From contig NZ_LMMJ01000001.1 in NCBI RefSeq assembly GCF_001422205.1, forward strand, positions 766,822 to 830,821: a stretch of 64,000 nt of DNA, written 5' to 3'. Below the pieces are notes generated by a model. It saw only the letters and a list, made by a program, of their open reading frames with translations. It searched no databases and was not told the origin of the DNA. The position numbers were made by a program, and so were the translations under genes. This stretch comes from Curtobacterium sp. Leaf261 (GTDB lineage Bacteria; Actinomycetota; Actinomycetes; Actinomycetales; Microbacteriaceae). Of the stretch, positions 18,574-28,900 are shown piece by piece; positions within the stretch are counted from its first letter, which is position 1, and each line of letters starts with the position of its first letter.

Positions 18574-19482
18574 ATGAGCCACGACCTCCGCGAGGAACTC
18601 GCGACCCTGACCACCGAGGCGACGGACGCGAGCCTCGACGACATCGATCTCGTCTCGACGCTCGAGGCCGCCCGACGCATGAACGCTGCGGACCGCAGCG
18701 TGCCTGCAGCAGTCGAGCCGTGCCTCCCGGCCATCGCCGCAGCGGCAGACCGCATCGCCGACGCCTTCAGGGCGGGCGGGCGACTCGTCTACGTCGGGGC
18801 CGGCACGCCGGGCCGACTCGGCATCCTCGATGCCAGCGAGTGCCCGCCCACCTTCGGGACCGATCCCGGCATGGTGGTCGGCGTGATCGCCGGCGGCACA
18901 CCTGCCATCACGACCGCCGTCGAGGGCGCCGAGGACGACGAAGCGGCCGCGGTCCGCGACCTCGACGCACTTGGCCTGACCGACCGCGACGTCGTCGTCG
19001 GGATCAGCGCGTCCGGCCGGACGCCCTACGTGCTCGCAGCGATCCGGGAGGCACGGCGCCGCTCCGCAACGTCCGTCTCCGTCGCGTGCAATGCGGGTTC
19101 GGCCGCGGGGCAGATCGCCGACATCGCGATCGACGTCGTCGTGGGCCCCGAGTTCATCGCCGGGTCGACCAGGCTCAAGGCGGGAACGGCGCAGAAGCTC
19201 GTCCTCAACATGCTCACGACGCTCGCGATGCTCCGTCGGCACAAGACGTTCGGCAACCGCATGGTCGACGTCCGGGCGACGAACGCCAAGCTCGCTGCCC
19301 GGTCGTTCTCGCTCGTGCAGGACGTCACCGGCGCTGCGGACGCCGATGTCGACGCCGCCCTCCGCGACGCATCCGGCGAGGTGAAGACGGCCATCGCCGT
19401 GCTCCTCACCGGCCTCTCCGCGGCAGCAGCCCGCGACCGCCTAGACGCCGCCGACGGGTCCCTCCGCGCCGTCCTCTCCTGA
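18574..19482 (+). CDS. murQ: N-acetylmuramic acid 6-phosphate etherase
   Basis: A 302-residue SIS-domain lyase that cleaves the D-lactyl ether of MurNAc-6-phosphate to give GlcNAc-6-phosphate and lactate, in the cytoplasm. Diagnostic segments are LDASECPPTFG with the catalytic Glu, GISASGRTPYVL, and GPEFIAGSTRLKAGTAQK. One oddity: the usually strict GAGTSGRLG reads GAGTPGRLG here (Ser to Pro). It is the second gene of the murR-murQ-EIIBC-mupG operon and is followed by the transporter after 28 bp. Confidence 0.93.
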   Translation: MSHDLREELATLTTEATDASLDDIDLVSTLEAARRMNAADRSVPAAVEPCLPAIAAAADRIADAFRAGGRLVYVGAGTPGRLGILDASECPPTFGTDPGMVVGVIAGGTPAITTAVEGAEDDEAAAVRDLDALGLTDRDVVVGISASGRTPYVLAAIREARRRSATSVSVACNAGSAAGQIADIAIDVVVGPEFIAGSTRLKAGTAQKLVLNMLTTLAMLRRHKTFGNRMVDVRATNAKLAARSFSLVQDVTGAADADVDAALRDASGEVKTAIAVLLTGLSAAAARDRLDAADGSLRAVLS

Positions 19483-19510
19483 CCGTTCATCCCTCCCGAG
19501 GAGTCCCCGA

Positions 19511-21286
19511 ATGACCGATGCCCAGCAGCTTGCACAGCAGATCCTCGACACCGTCGGCGGGTCCGCGAACATCGCCGACGTCGAGAACTGCATGACCCGA
19601 CTCCGCGTCGAGGTGGTGTCCGACGAGGCCGTCGACCTGCCGTCGCTGCGGGGCACCGACGGGGTAATCGCGGCGATCGCCGCGGGATCCAACCTGCAGA
19701 TCGTGCTCGGTCCGGGTCTCGTGGACCGGGTCGCCGACAGCCTGGAGGGACTGCGCACCGCCGCCCCGTCGCTCGCGACCGCAGGTGGCGGGGCGGGCGC
19801 GGGGCGTGCCTCCAGTCCGGATGGTGACGGTGGGTCTGGCGGCGCAGCTGGCGGCGGTCCTCGTGCTGCTGGCGGTGCTGGCGGTTCCCCGGCCGGGGCG
19901 ACGCCCGAGGAGCTCGCGGCGCGCGGTGCCGCGATGAAGGCGTCCGCGCGTCGTCGGTCGGACGGCCGCACCATGCGCGCCGTCCGGAAGATCTCCGCGA
20001 TCTTCATCCCCCTCATCCCCGCGCTCATCGCGTGCGGACTCATCGCCGGGATCAACGGCATCCTGACGAACCTCGGGTGGCTGCCCGGGATCACGCCGTT
20101 CCTCGGGGTGCTGTCGAGCGGGTTCCTGTCGCTGCTTGCGGTGTTCGTCGGGATGAACGCCGCCAAGGAGTTCGGTGGGACGCCGATCCTCGGTGGTGCC
20201 GTCGGCGGCATCATCGTGGCGGCCGGCGTCGCCAACGTCAGCGTGTTCGGCGAGACGCTCGCACCGGGGCAGGGCGGGGTGCTCGCGGCGATGGCCGGCG
20301 GGATCATCGCCGCGTACGTCGAGCGTTTCATGCGCCGGCACACGCCCGACGTCATCGCGCTCATCGTCGTGCCGCTCGTGACCGTCCTCGTGGCCGGGTC
20401 CGTGACGCTCGGCGTCCTCATGTCCGTCGCCGGTGTCGTCTCCGTCGCGATCGGTGCTGCGGCGACGTGGCTCCTCGCGAACGGCGGGGCGTTCGCCGGG
20501 TTCCTGCTCGGCGGGCTGTTCCTGCCGCTCGTGATGACCGGCATGCACCAGGCCCTCACGCCGATCCACACGACGCTCATCGACCAGACGGGGTGGACCG
20601 TGCTGCTGCCGGTACTCGCGATGGGTGGTGCCGGGCAGATCGGTGCCGCCGTCGCGCTCTGGCTGCGGTTCCGGTCGAACGCTGCCCTGACCCGGACGAT
20701 CCGTGGTGCGCTGCCGGCCGGGCTCCTCGGGGTCGGCGAGCCGCTCATCTACGGTGTGACGCTCCCCCTCGGCCGGCCGTTCATCACGGCGTGCATCGGC
20801 GGGGCGTTCGGTGGTGGGGTCGTCGGGCTGTTCGACCAGCTCGGGCACTCGGTCGGGGCGATCGCCATCGGCGCGTCGGACCTGTCGCTCCTGCCCTTAC
20901 TCAACGGCTCTTCGGGATACGGCTGGGCGATCCTCGGGTACGGCTCGGGGCTCGTGACCGCGTACGTGGTCGGGTTCCTGGCGACGCTGCTGTTCGGAGT
21001 GTCGGCGTCGGTGCGGGCTGACCTCGAGGCGCAGTCGGCTCCGGGGGCGCCGCTCGATGTGGTGTCGTCGGCTGTGCCGGCGGATGCCACTGAGGCGTCG
21101 GCGGGGGCGGTGGCTGGGGCTGCTGCTTCTACCGGTGCTGGTGGCTCGGCTTCCGCCGCTGGTGCCGGTGTTGCTGGCTCGGCGGCGGCTGGCGTTGCTG
21201 CTGGGTCGGCGTCTGCTGGCGCTGCCGCTGGGTCGTCGTCTGCTGGCGCTGCCGCTGGGTCGTCGTCTGCTGGTTCGTCGCGCTGA
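19511..21286 (+). CDS. murP: PTS EIIBC transporter, probably MurNAc-specific (MurP-like)
   Basis: A 591-residue membrane protein that imports and phosphorylates a sugar. The N-terminal EIIB domain has the phosphocysteine motif DVENCMTRLRV (Cys near residue 28). A Gly/Ala-rich linker follows (about residues 95-140), then an EIIC domain with about ten membrane helices and motifs such as MTGMHQALTPIH and GVGEPLIYGVTLP. No EIIA domain is present, so a separate EIIA of the Glc type would be needed, as for E. coli MurP. The C-terminus is a Gly/Ser/Ala-rich tail of about 90 residues, including repeats of SSSAGAAAG. Specificity for MurNAc is inferred from murQ and mupG. GAGG precedes the ATG at 19511. 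Confidence 0.9.
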   Translation: MTDAQQLAQQILDTVGGSANIADVENCMTRLRVEVVSDEAVDLPSLRGTDGVIAAIAAGSNLQIVLGPGLVDRVADSLEGLRTAAPSLATAGGGAGAGRASSPDGDGGSGGAAGGGPRAAGGAGGSPAGATPEELAARGAAMKASARRRSDGRTMRAVRKISAIFIPLIPALIACGLIAGINGILTNLGWLPGITPFLGVLSSGFLSLLAVFVGMNAAKEFGGTPILGGAVGGIIVAAGVANVSVFGETLAPGQGGVLAAMAGGIIAAYVERFMRRHTPDVIALIVVPLVTVLVAGSVTLGVLMSVAGVVSVAIGAAATWLLANGGAFAGFLLGGLFLPLVMTGMHQALTPIHTTLIDQTGWTVLLPVLAMGGAGQIGAAVALWLRFRSNAALTRTIRGALPAGLLGVGEPLIYGVTLPLGRPFITACIGGAFGGGVVGLFDQLGHSVGAIAIGASDLSLLPLLNGSSGYGWAILGYGSGLVTAYVVGFLATLLFGVSASVRADLEAQSAPGAPLDVVSSAVPADATEASAGAVAGAAASTGAGGSASAAGAGVAGSAAAGVAAGSASAGAAAGSSSAGAAAGSSSAGSSR

Positions 21287-22308
21287 TGCGGCTCGGGGCG
21301 AGCGGGTACCTGGCGCACGCCGACCTGGCAGCGTCGACGTTCTCGGCGGCCGCGGAGGCCGGGGCGACGCTCGCGTTCACCTCGTTGCACATCCCCGAGG
21401 ACGATCCCGAGTCGGCGCGTGCCGTCGCCACGGCGGTGGTGGGTGCGGCGGCGGCATCGGGCCTGGCCGTGGTGGCGGACGTCTCGCCGAACACGGCGCG
21501 GCTGCTCGGTGATTCGCCGTGGGAGTTCCTGCGCTCGATCGGCATCGCTCGGGTGCGGATCGACTTCGGGTTCTCGGTCGAATCCATCCGGGCGATTGCT
21601 ACGGTGCTGCCGATCGCCCTGAATGCGAGCACCCTTCGCGCTGCCGACTTTGCGCCGTTCGCTGACCTGGACATCGAACTCATCCACAACTTCTACCCAC
21701 GGGAGTGGACCGGGTTGGCGCTGTCGTCGGTCGCGTCGTCGGTGGCCGTCGCCCGCTCGTTCGGATGGCGCGTCGGTGCGTTCGTCGCTGGTGACTCCGT
21801 CCGTCGAGGTCCGCTCGGCGAGGGGCTGCCGACCGTCGAGGCACATCGGAGCGCGTCTCCGTTGGCCCAGGCGGTCGCGCTCGTCGACGCCGGCGTGGAC
21901 GACGTGTACGTGGGTGATCCGGCGCTGAGCTCGCACTCGTGGTCGCGGCTGGGGTCGTTCGTGAGCTCCGGTCTCATCGTGCTGGACGGCCTGGCCGCTC
22001 CGGGGCTTGATCCCCTGGTGCTGGAGGCTCTGGCGCTTCCCGATCGGAACCGGGTCGATGCTGCCGAGGCACTGATCCGGTTCGAGCAGTCACGCTCCCG
22101 GTTCGCGGGGCTGCCGTTGCCTGTCGTCGGGGGTCAGGCTCGGCCGCGCGGGTCCGTCACGATGCAGTCGGCATCGGCGGGGAGGTACTGCGGGGAGGTG
22201 GCTGTGGTGCTGCGGGATCTGCCTGGGGATGAGCGGGTAGCTGTGGTGGGGCGAGTTGACGAGGTGGTCGAGGTTTCGGGTGGCGTTGGGGTGGCGTTGC
22301 AGCTTTGA
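21286..22308 (+). CDS. mupG: 6-phospho-N-acetylmuramidase-like (MupG/DUF871 family)
   Basis: A 340-residue DUF871-type protein: an N-terminal TIM barrel (AFTSLHIPEDD, about residues 31-41; LNASTLRAADFAPF; ELIHNFYPREWTGLAL) and a C-terminal cyclophilin-like domain. Staphylococcal MupG, encoded with murQ, murP and murR, hydrolyses MurNAc-6P-GlcNAc disaccharide after PTS uptake; the same gene set here supports that role. The start ATG overlaps the stop of the transporter by one base (TGATG), implying translational coupling. It closes the MurNAc operon. Confidence 0.87.
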   Translation: MRLGASGYLAHADLAASTFSAAAEAGATLAFTSLHIPEDDPESARAVATAVVGAAAASGLAVVADVSPNTARLLGDSPWEFLRSIGIARVRIDFGFSVESIRAIATVLPIALNASTLRAADFAPFADLDIELIHNFYPREWTGLALSSVASSVAVARSFGWRVGAFVAGDSVRRGPLGEGLPTVEAHRSASPLAQAVALVDAGVDDVYVGDPALSSHSWSRLGSFVSSGLIVLDGLAAPGLDPLVLEALALPDRNRVDAAEALIRFEQSRSRFAGLPLPVVGGQARPRGSVTMQSASAGRYCGEVAVVLRDLPGDERVAVVGRVDEVVEVSGGVGVALQL

Positions 22309-22429
22309 TGACTGCGAGATTCGGGCCGGCCCTGGACAATGACTCGAACGCGCGGAGACCAGCCCGCATCGTGAGCGTCGGTCCGGCGCGAACGGGACGA
22401 CCTGCCGTCAGACTCAGGCCGGGTGATGT

Positions 22430-22453
22430 CCCCATGATGGGGTGAGCCTCACC
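22430..22453. promoter_or_regulatory. Two adjoining 13-bp palindromes before the defence operon
   Basis: CCCCAT-G-ATGGGG (22430-22442) and GGTGAG-C-CTCACC (22441-22453) are both perfect and share two bases. They lie in the 312-bp stretch between mupG and the chosen start of the first defence-island gene, which holds no other recognised feature. They could be operators or a terminator/attenuator. Confidence 0.45.
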
Positions 22454-22620
22454 CTCTTCCAACATGACACTCACTCATGCAAGGATCGAGCCGGAACAGC
22501 AGGAAGCCGTGGGACGACCTGCCGTCTCGCTCCTCGCCGATGTCACCTCGGTCGATCGCGCCGATGTCAGACCGTCTCCATGTCCTGATCGTCTCGCTGA
22601 CCATCGACCGAGAGACAGAA

Positions 22621-25600
22621 ATGATCACGACGCAGGCAGAATTCGAGCTTCTCGAACAGGAGTGGAGGGCGCGGCTCACCGGACGTTCACTCGTCATCGA
22701 AGCCGACATCGATCCGGACGAGGCCCGCGAAGTATTCGAGATCATCGGCCGCAGCTATCCGTGGAATGATACCCCGCAGCGTCGGGCGTCATTCTTGTTT
22801 GAATTTCGTGCCACATTCGTCGCCGGTATGTGCAGCACCGCCTTCGACTACTACCTCGGCGGTATGTGGCCGTTCGTGGAGAAAGCGCTCGGGCACCGGT
22901 TGGCGCAGCCCGACCAGCAGATCTTCTCCGATGCATTTCGGAAGGCCCTCGACTCGTTCGGGCTGTCCCGCTTCAGGTTCCCTCGGCGGAACGTGGACGA
23001 GATACTGATGCACGTCGGGATTCCTGGGCAGCGGATGGACGAGTTCATCGATTTACTCTGGCGCCGTTCTGGTATGAGCGACGGACTCGATGGGCGCCAG
23101 TTCTGTCAGTGGCTTGCGCGGCTCAGTTCCAGTACGGCGACCCTGGTTCACGGACTCGACGTGCCCTCCTACCGGTTCCTCACAGAGGGTCGCGAGATCG
23201 CAGAGGACCTCGTGGACCGATGCCTAGAACTCCTCGAGGATTGGCACCACGGAGGTGCCTCCCACCTTGAGGTGAGCACCTTCCCGCGCGTCATGCAGCG
23301 CGACCTCCTCCGAAGCCTCGAGGAACTCGGGGAGAAGCGCATCGCATCGCCGAAGGCGCGAACACGTCAGGTCGACGTGGTCCCGCGTGTGCTCTTCCAT
23401 GCGCTTGAGGGCGTACACATCCGGCTTCCCTCCCTGGAAGTCATCGCAGAGGAAACGATCTCGTGGACCGTCCGAAGTGATGATCTCGCGATCCGCCGCC
23501 GCGTGGACCCGCCGTGGCCGGGTGACGCCGTCACCCCCGAAACCGTCGCCGTGACCAAAGCAGTGCGAGACATCATCGTGCAAGCATCCCCCGGAGACCG
23601 TACCTGGGAACTGGCGCTGGTCGACCCCCGCGACCCACTGCTCGTGTTCGATGGCAGGACCGGAGAATTGGTGCCGCCGCGCAACACGCTCCCGAAGACC
23701 GACGTCTGGATTGCAGCGCCGAACCCGGACGGCAGGTCCATGACGGATCTCATCGAGGTCGAAGGGGGGTCCCTCCGCGACGAACCCGTCGAGAGCATAC
23801 TCGGCTGGTGGAACTGGGCATTTGCGCGGATCGACCTGCGCGACCTTCGTCGTTTCCGATTTCGCGGATCAGATCAGTGGCGCTACGTGTCGACAGTCAC
23901 GCGGCCGACCATCGAGTTCGAGAACATGGTTCCGAACGCGACATCAGCTGAGGGCGGTCACGTCTTCAGCACGCTGCCGCTCGTCACCATTCCTCCGGAT
24001 CTCAGCCAACCGCAGGATGCCCCGCCAACCGTCGAGTGGCGCACGACAGTTCGGGACGTGAACACCCGCGCCGCCGTCGTGGAGTCGAGTATCTGGGCGA
24101 AAGCAGAACCCCAGGGCCTAGACCTTGGCGCCGTCTGCGCTGAATCACTCGCCGGCACGTTCGAAGTGGATGTGTCCGGACCACTCGGCCGAGGTGTCCG
24201 TCGGCGTTTCTCGGTCGTGAGCGGGCTGAAGCTCGATCCTGACCTACGGTTCCGGCGGATGCTCCCGAACGACGGCGGACTCGAGCCGGCGAGCATCCAG
24301 GTAGAAAGCGCGTCAGGAGTGACAGTCCCCCCGTCGATCATGCTGTCTCGCCGCCGAGCACTGGAGACACTGGAGGCCATCGATCAGACCGGCCGCACGG
24401 TGCAGATCACCGTCGCGATCCCGTCAATGTCAGTCGCGCTTGCGGGAGAAGGCTTCGAGGCGGTTCCGAGCCACGCGCCGGTGCAGGTCAACGCGGAGGA
24501 CATCGGGACCCTTCGTCTCAAGGTGAACCACGGCAATCCCGACACATCTCCGCCAATCGTGGCAATGCACGGGGATTCGGCGGTACAGACGCTGATCGCC
24601 AAAGGGCGTCGCCACGGCGGCGCGTCCGAGTACAACCTCGGTGAACTTTCGGACACCCTGCAGCAGCATCACTCACTCACTCTGCACGTCAGCGTCGATG
24701 GCAGCAGGATACCCGTCGCGCGCATCCGTCCGAGAACACTTGCCGAGGCCGTGCAGCTCGTCGGAAGCCAGATTGTGGTCGTTGGGACGCGCACCGACGA
24801 GCCTCTCGAGGTCGGCATTTATCGGCGGTACGCGCCGTGGCGGCCGGCAAGCGTGTTCACGACCACCGACGGCGTGGTCGACCTCGGATCCGAACTCCTC
24901 GACGAGGGAGAACTCTGCGTCGTCATTCGGGTCGAGGACCCATGGGTGCCGTTTCGCTGGCCTACGGAGTACCCGTCCCGCGGCGTGAACGTCTTCGACG
25001 TTCAGGTGCGGCCGCTCGTCGAAACGTCCGACGAGACGGAAGCGGGTATCCGCTCCTGGCTGGCTCGCGCGGCACCGCTTCATGCCACCCGCGATTTGCT
25101 CCCGCTGGTGATGAGTCTCTACTCCGGAAACACGCTCGACAAGTTTCGCGTGCCGGGCGCACGCCTCCGGGAAGAATTGACCGATGCCGTCCGAGCGCTC
25201 CGCAGGTTTGTGCCGGTAGAGATGGATTCAGGAAAAGCGTTTGATGCGCCACTTGGGCTGCTCGTGGCCTCGGACGTCGTCACGTTGCCAGCCGGTCAGT
25301 ATCGATCATCCCCAAGTATGTGGGACTTCGCGCCCGCACTGGCTTACCTGACCTCGCCGGTCGACGCCACTAGCGAGTCAACCTCCGCTGAGAGCGACGC
25401 CAGAGACCGTGCGCTCGGGGCAGCGTTCCAAGACTTCGTCGTGAACGGCGACGATCCGGAAGCGAGTGTCGGGCGGTTCAACGACACGACCCGCGCTCTG
25501 TCTCGGATGCCCGCAGCTCGCGTGGCCGAGATCTGGCGCGTCGCCAACTGCGTACCGAGTGCACTGCTCGACACCGACAGTCGCGCCGTCGCGGGGAAGG

Positions 25601-25935
25601 AACTCTTCGACCATCGAGTCGAAGCTTCGTACGACATCCGCGGAACTCTCCGGAAACTCGAGCTCGCGGAGCAGGTGTTGGAACGGACGTTCGGGCGTGC
25701 TGCGCTGTCTCCGATCCACAAGCGCCTCGGCGCGGATGACTGGACGAGCCTTCCCGCAGCGTCGATCGCGTTCGCGCTCATCGCACGAGCGGCCGCCCGC
25801 GGGCATGAGAACGCGACGAAGCTCCATGCGCACACCCGTCCGTCCCTCGAAACCATCGCGCGAGCGGCACCCCGCATCGTCGAACAAGACCTCGTCCTAG
25901 CGGACATCTGGACCGAACGTTGGAGTAGAGCATGA
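22621..25935 (+). CDS. Large protein of unknown family, first gene of the DISARM-like operon
   Basis: About 1,104 residues with no family I can recognise. No transmembrane segments, signal peptide, P-loop, zinc-cysteine clusters or nuclease motif are visible. The first 250 residues look helical (YPWNDTPQRRASFLFEFR; FDYYLGGMWPFVEKALG), the middle (about 280-850) is mostly beta-like with recurring short strands, and the last 220 are helical again. It could be an adaptor or sensor for the helicases. Its stop overlaps the helicase start (ATGA at 25932-25935), so they are co-translated. An ATG at 22477 would add 48 Ser/Pro/Arg-rich residues with no clear ribosome-binding site; 22621 is preferred because family-like sequence begins there. 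A homology search against STY4851/YjiT-type and Dpd/DISARM accessory proteins would be the first test. Confidence 0.8.
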   Translation: MITTQAEFELLEQEWRARLTGRSLVIEADIDPDEAREVFEIIGRSYPWNDTPQRRASFLFEFRATFVAGMCSTAFDYYLGGMWPFVEKALGHRLAQPDQQIFSDAFRKALDSFGLSRFRFPRRNVDEILMHVGIPGQRMDEFIDLLWRRSGMSDGLDGRQFCQWLARLSSSTATLVHGLDVPSYRFLTEGREIAEDLVDRCLELLEDWHHGGASHLEVSTFPRVMQRDLLRSLEELGEKRIASPKARTRQVDVVPRVLFHALEGVHIRLPSLEVIAEETISWTVRSDDLAIRRRVDPPWPGDAVTPETVAVTKAVRDIIVQASPGDRTWELALVDPRDPLLVFDGRTGELVPPRNTLPKTDVWIAAPNPDGRSMTDLIEVEGGSLRDEPVESILGWWNWAFARIDLRDLRRFRFRGSDQWRYVSTVTRPTIEFENMVPNATSAEGGHVFSTLPLVTIPPDLSQPQDAPPTVEWRTTVRDVNTRAAVVESSIWAKAEPQGLDLGAVCAESLAGTFEVDVSGPLGRGVRRRFSVVSGLKLDPDLRFRRMLPNDGGLEPASIQVESASGVTVPPSIMLSRRRALETLEAIDQTGRTVQITVAIPSMSVALAGEGFEAVPSHAPVQVNAEDIGTLRLKVNHGNPDTSPPIVAMHGDSAVQTLIAKGRRHGGASEYNLGELSDTLQQHHSLTLHVSVDGSRIPVARIRPRTLAEAVQLVGSQIVVVGTRTDEPLEVGIYRRYAPWRPASVFTTTDGVVDLGSELLDEGELCVVIRVEDPWVPFRWPTEYPSRGVNVFDVQVRPLVETSDETEAGIRSWLARAAPLHATRDLLPLVMSLYSGNTLDKFRVPGARLREELTDAVRALRRFVPVEMDSGKAFDAPLGLLVASDVVTLPAGQYRSSPSMWDFAPALAYLTSPVDATSESTSAESDARDRALGAAFQDFVVNGDDPEASVGRFNDTTRALSRMPAARVAEIWRVANCVPSALLDTDSRAVAGKELFDHRVEASYDIRGTLRKLELAEQVLERTFGRAALSPIHKRLGADDWTSLPAASIAFALIARAAARGHENATKLHAHTRPSLETIARAAPRIVEQDLVLADIWTERWSRA

Positions 25936-28900
25936 CCGGCATGATCGACCCGCTGAGCGTCAGTGAAGCCGTCGCCAGCACGTACACGCGCTACCTCGGC
26001 TCACTGATCGAACCATCGGATGAGCGTTTGAACAGCGCACTGCACGGCGCGATCGAGCGCGAATCAGACGCGGGACTCACAAAAGGGCCTTACCTCCACG
26101 TGCAGGCCCCGTACGTGGCCGGTGCCTCCCCGGAACAACTGATCGATGAGGGCACACTCTCTCGGCGATTCGAACGATTCGGGGGCCGGCTCCCGCTCTC
26201 GAGACCGCTCTACCGTCACCAGGAAGACGCGATCCGAAAGGTCGCGGCCGGACGCAACGTGGTGGTCGCCACCGGCACCGGCTCCGGAAAGACGGAGAGC
26301 TTCCTGCTCCCGATTCTCGACGCCATCCAACGCGAGGCAGTAGGCGGTCGTATTGGCGCGGGCGTGCGAGCCCTTTTGCTGTACCCGATGAATGCACTCG
26401 CGAACGACCAGCTCAAGCGTCTCCGCGAGCTCCTCGCCGACACGCCAGAGGTGACGTTCGGCCGGTACACGGGCGAGACGCAGGAGACCGAGGCCCGCGC
26501 GGCCGAGCAGTTCGCCCGGCAACACCCGGGCGAGCGACACCTTCAGAACGAGATCATCAGCAGAGAGCGGATGCGGGCGAACCCACCACACCTGCTGCTG
26601 ACCAATTACGCCATGCTCGAGTACCTGCTCTTGCGTCCAGCTGACATCGAACTCTTCGAGACGGAGGACGCTGCCGGTACTTGGCGGTTCATCGTGGTGG
26701 ATGAAGCCCACGTCTACGACGGCGCGACCGGCGCCGAAGTCGGATTCCTGCTGCGCCGACTCCGCGAGCGTGTCGCGAAGAACCGTCCTGTTCAGTGCAT
26801 CGCGACCAGCGCCACCGTCGGCTCCGATCACACGCGCGCCGCTCAGTTCGCTTCGGACCTGTTCGGCTCCGACTTCGCGTTCGATGCGGCGGTCCCCGAC
26901 CATCAGGACGTCGTCACAGCTACCCGTGAGGTGTTCCCGTCACAGGTGAGCGAGAACGATGACCACGTCGCGGCGATCAGACGACTCGCGTCGGAACACC
27001 CCCGCACGCTCGACGAACTCGTGTCGCTCCTCGGGCCGTCCGTACCCGACCGGCGTGCTCTGATCGACATCGTCGCGGCGGCCAGTGCGGCGCGAGACGA
27101 CAGCGCTGCCCCACCGCTGAGCGCGAAGTACCACCTGTTCGCCCGCGCCACTGAGGGTGCGTTCACCTGTTTGACGGGTGCTGGCCCGCATGTCGAGCTC
27201 GTTCGTCGTGAGCGGTGCGAGGCGTGCGCCGGCGCGATGTTCGAGTTCGCGGCCTGTCGGAACTGCGGTGGCACGTATCTGTGCGGTTCGGAGCGTGTCG
27301 CCGATGGGCAGCGTTGGTTCACCCCCAAGTCAGCAGCATCGGACAAGCTCGTTTGGCTGAGCCTCGTCGCGTCTGAACCGGAGGTCTACGACGAAGATGA
27401 AGTCCTCCTGGACGAAGCCGACGATGCGACTACAAGCCCCGTCACTGTGCGTCTCTGCCCGCGATGTGGGTGGCTCACGCAGAAGGACGAGCGATCCTGC
27501 CCTCACGATGGTTGTCATGGCGAGGCGCTCGTTGCAGCCGAACGCATCCGGACCGCCCGTCCCGGGAAGTGCCTGCACTGTGGTTCCGCGCGCCCGAACG
27601 TGATCCGGCGGTTCGAGAGCGGCAACAACGCGGCCGTCGGTGTCTTGACATCGTCGCTCTACGAGGAACTCCCACCGGCGCAGTCAGCAGACGAGGCCGT
27701 TCTCCCTGGCGGTGGCAGAAAGCTGCTGGTGTTCAGCGACAGTCGTCAGCAAGCCGCGTACTTCGCTCCGTACCTCGAAGATTCACATGAACGGTTCATT
27801 CGGCGGCGCCTCGTCCTGGCAGGTACGAAATCCGCGACTTTCGAAGACGAGCCTCCGCGGACGACGGACATCGCGTCGATCGTGCGGAAGTCCGCTTCCG
27901 ATCACGGCGTGTTCGCGGTCGGTGAGACCGCGCTCGAGCGCCAAACGGTCGCTGAGACATGGGTGCAGGCGGAGTTGCTCAGCCTCGATGATCGAATGTC
28001 GTTGGAAGGTACGGGCCTCCTGACCTGGCGCATGTACGAGGGACGCGCTGAACCGATCCCTGCGATGCAGCGACTCGGCTTCGCGGACACCGAGACGAGT
28101 GATTTGCTCCAGGCGCTCGTCCGATCGCTTCGGCTGCAGGGAGCTGTAAGCCCGCTCGAGCACGTCGATCCTCGGCATCCGGTGTTCGAACCGCGACTCG
28201 GTCCGATCTTCGTGCGGGGATCTGGAGCGGACCGTCTTCGTAAGGTGATGAGCTGGCTCCCGACACGCGGAGCGAATCGCAGATCCGATTACCTCGCAAG
28301 GATCTTCCGTGCCATGTCCATCGACGCCGACGTGGCGTCGACGCTCGAAGGTCTGTGGAAAGTACTCACCGCGCCGGATGCGATGTCCCGCAAGTGGTTC
28401 ACCTCTTCGAACGTCGCGGGCGTCGGTCTCGTTCATCAGCTCGACACGACGATGGTGGAGGGGCTCGTCAACACCGCAGATACGCAACTCTGGCGCTGTT
28501 CCGTGTGCCGCCGGGTCGCCGCGACGAACGTCCGCGGTGTTTGTGAGACGTACCGGTGTATCGGCGAGCTCCGAGCCTGGTGTCTCCCAGAGCCCTCCCA
28601 TGATGATGATCACTACCGCGTCCTCTACCGCGAATCCGCCGTCGTGCCCCTCAGCGCTTCAGAACACACCGCACAGTGGTCGAGCGATCGCGCTGCCGAG
28701 ATCCAGCAGGACTTCATCGCCGGGCGGATGAACGTGCTGTCCTGCTCGACCACATTCGAGCTCGGCGTCGACGTCGGCGAGCTGCAGTCAGTCGTGCTCC
28801 GGAACGTGCCTCCGACAGTGTCGAACTACGTACAACGGGCGGGCCGGGCAGGGCGGCGCGTTGACAGCGCAGCGCTGATCCTGACCTATGCCCAACGGAG

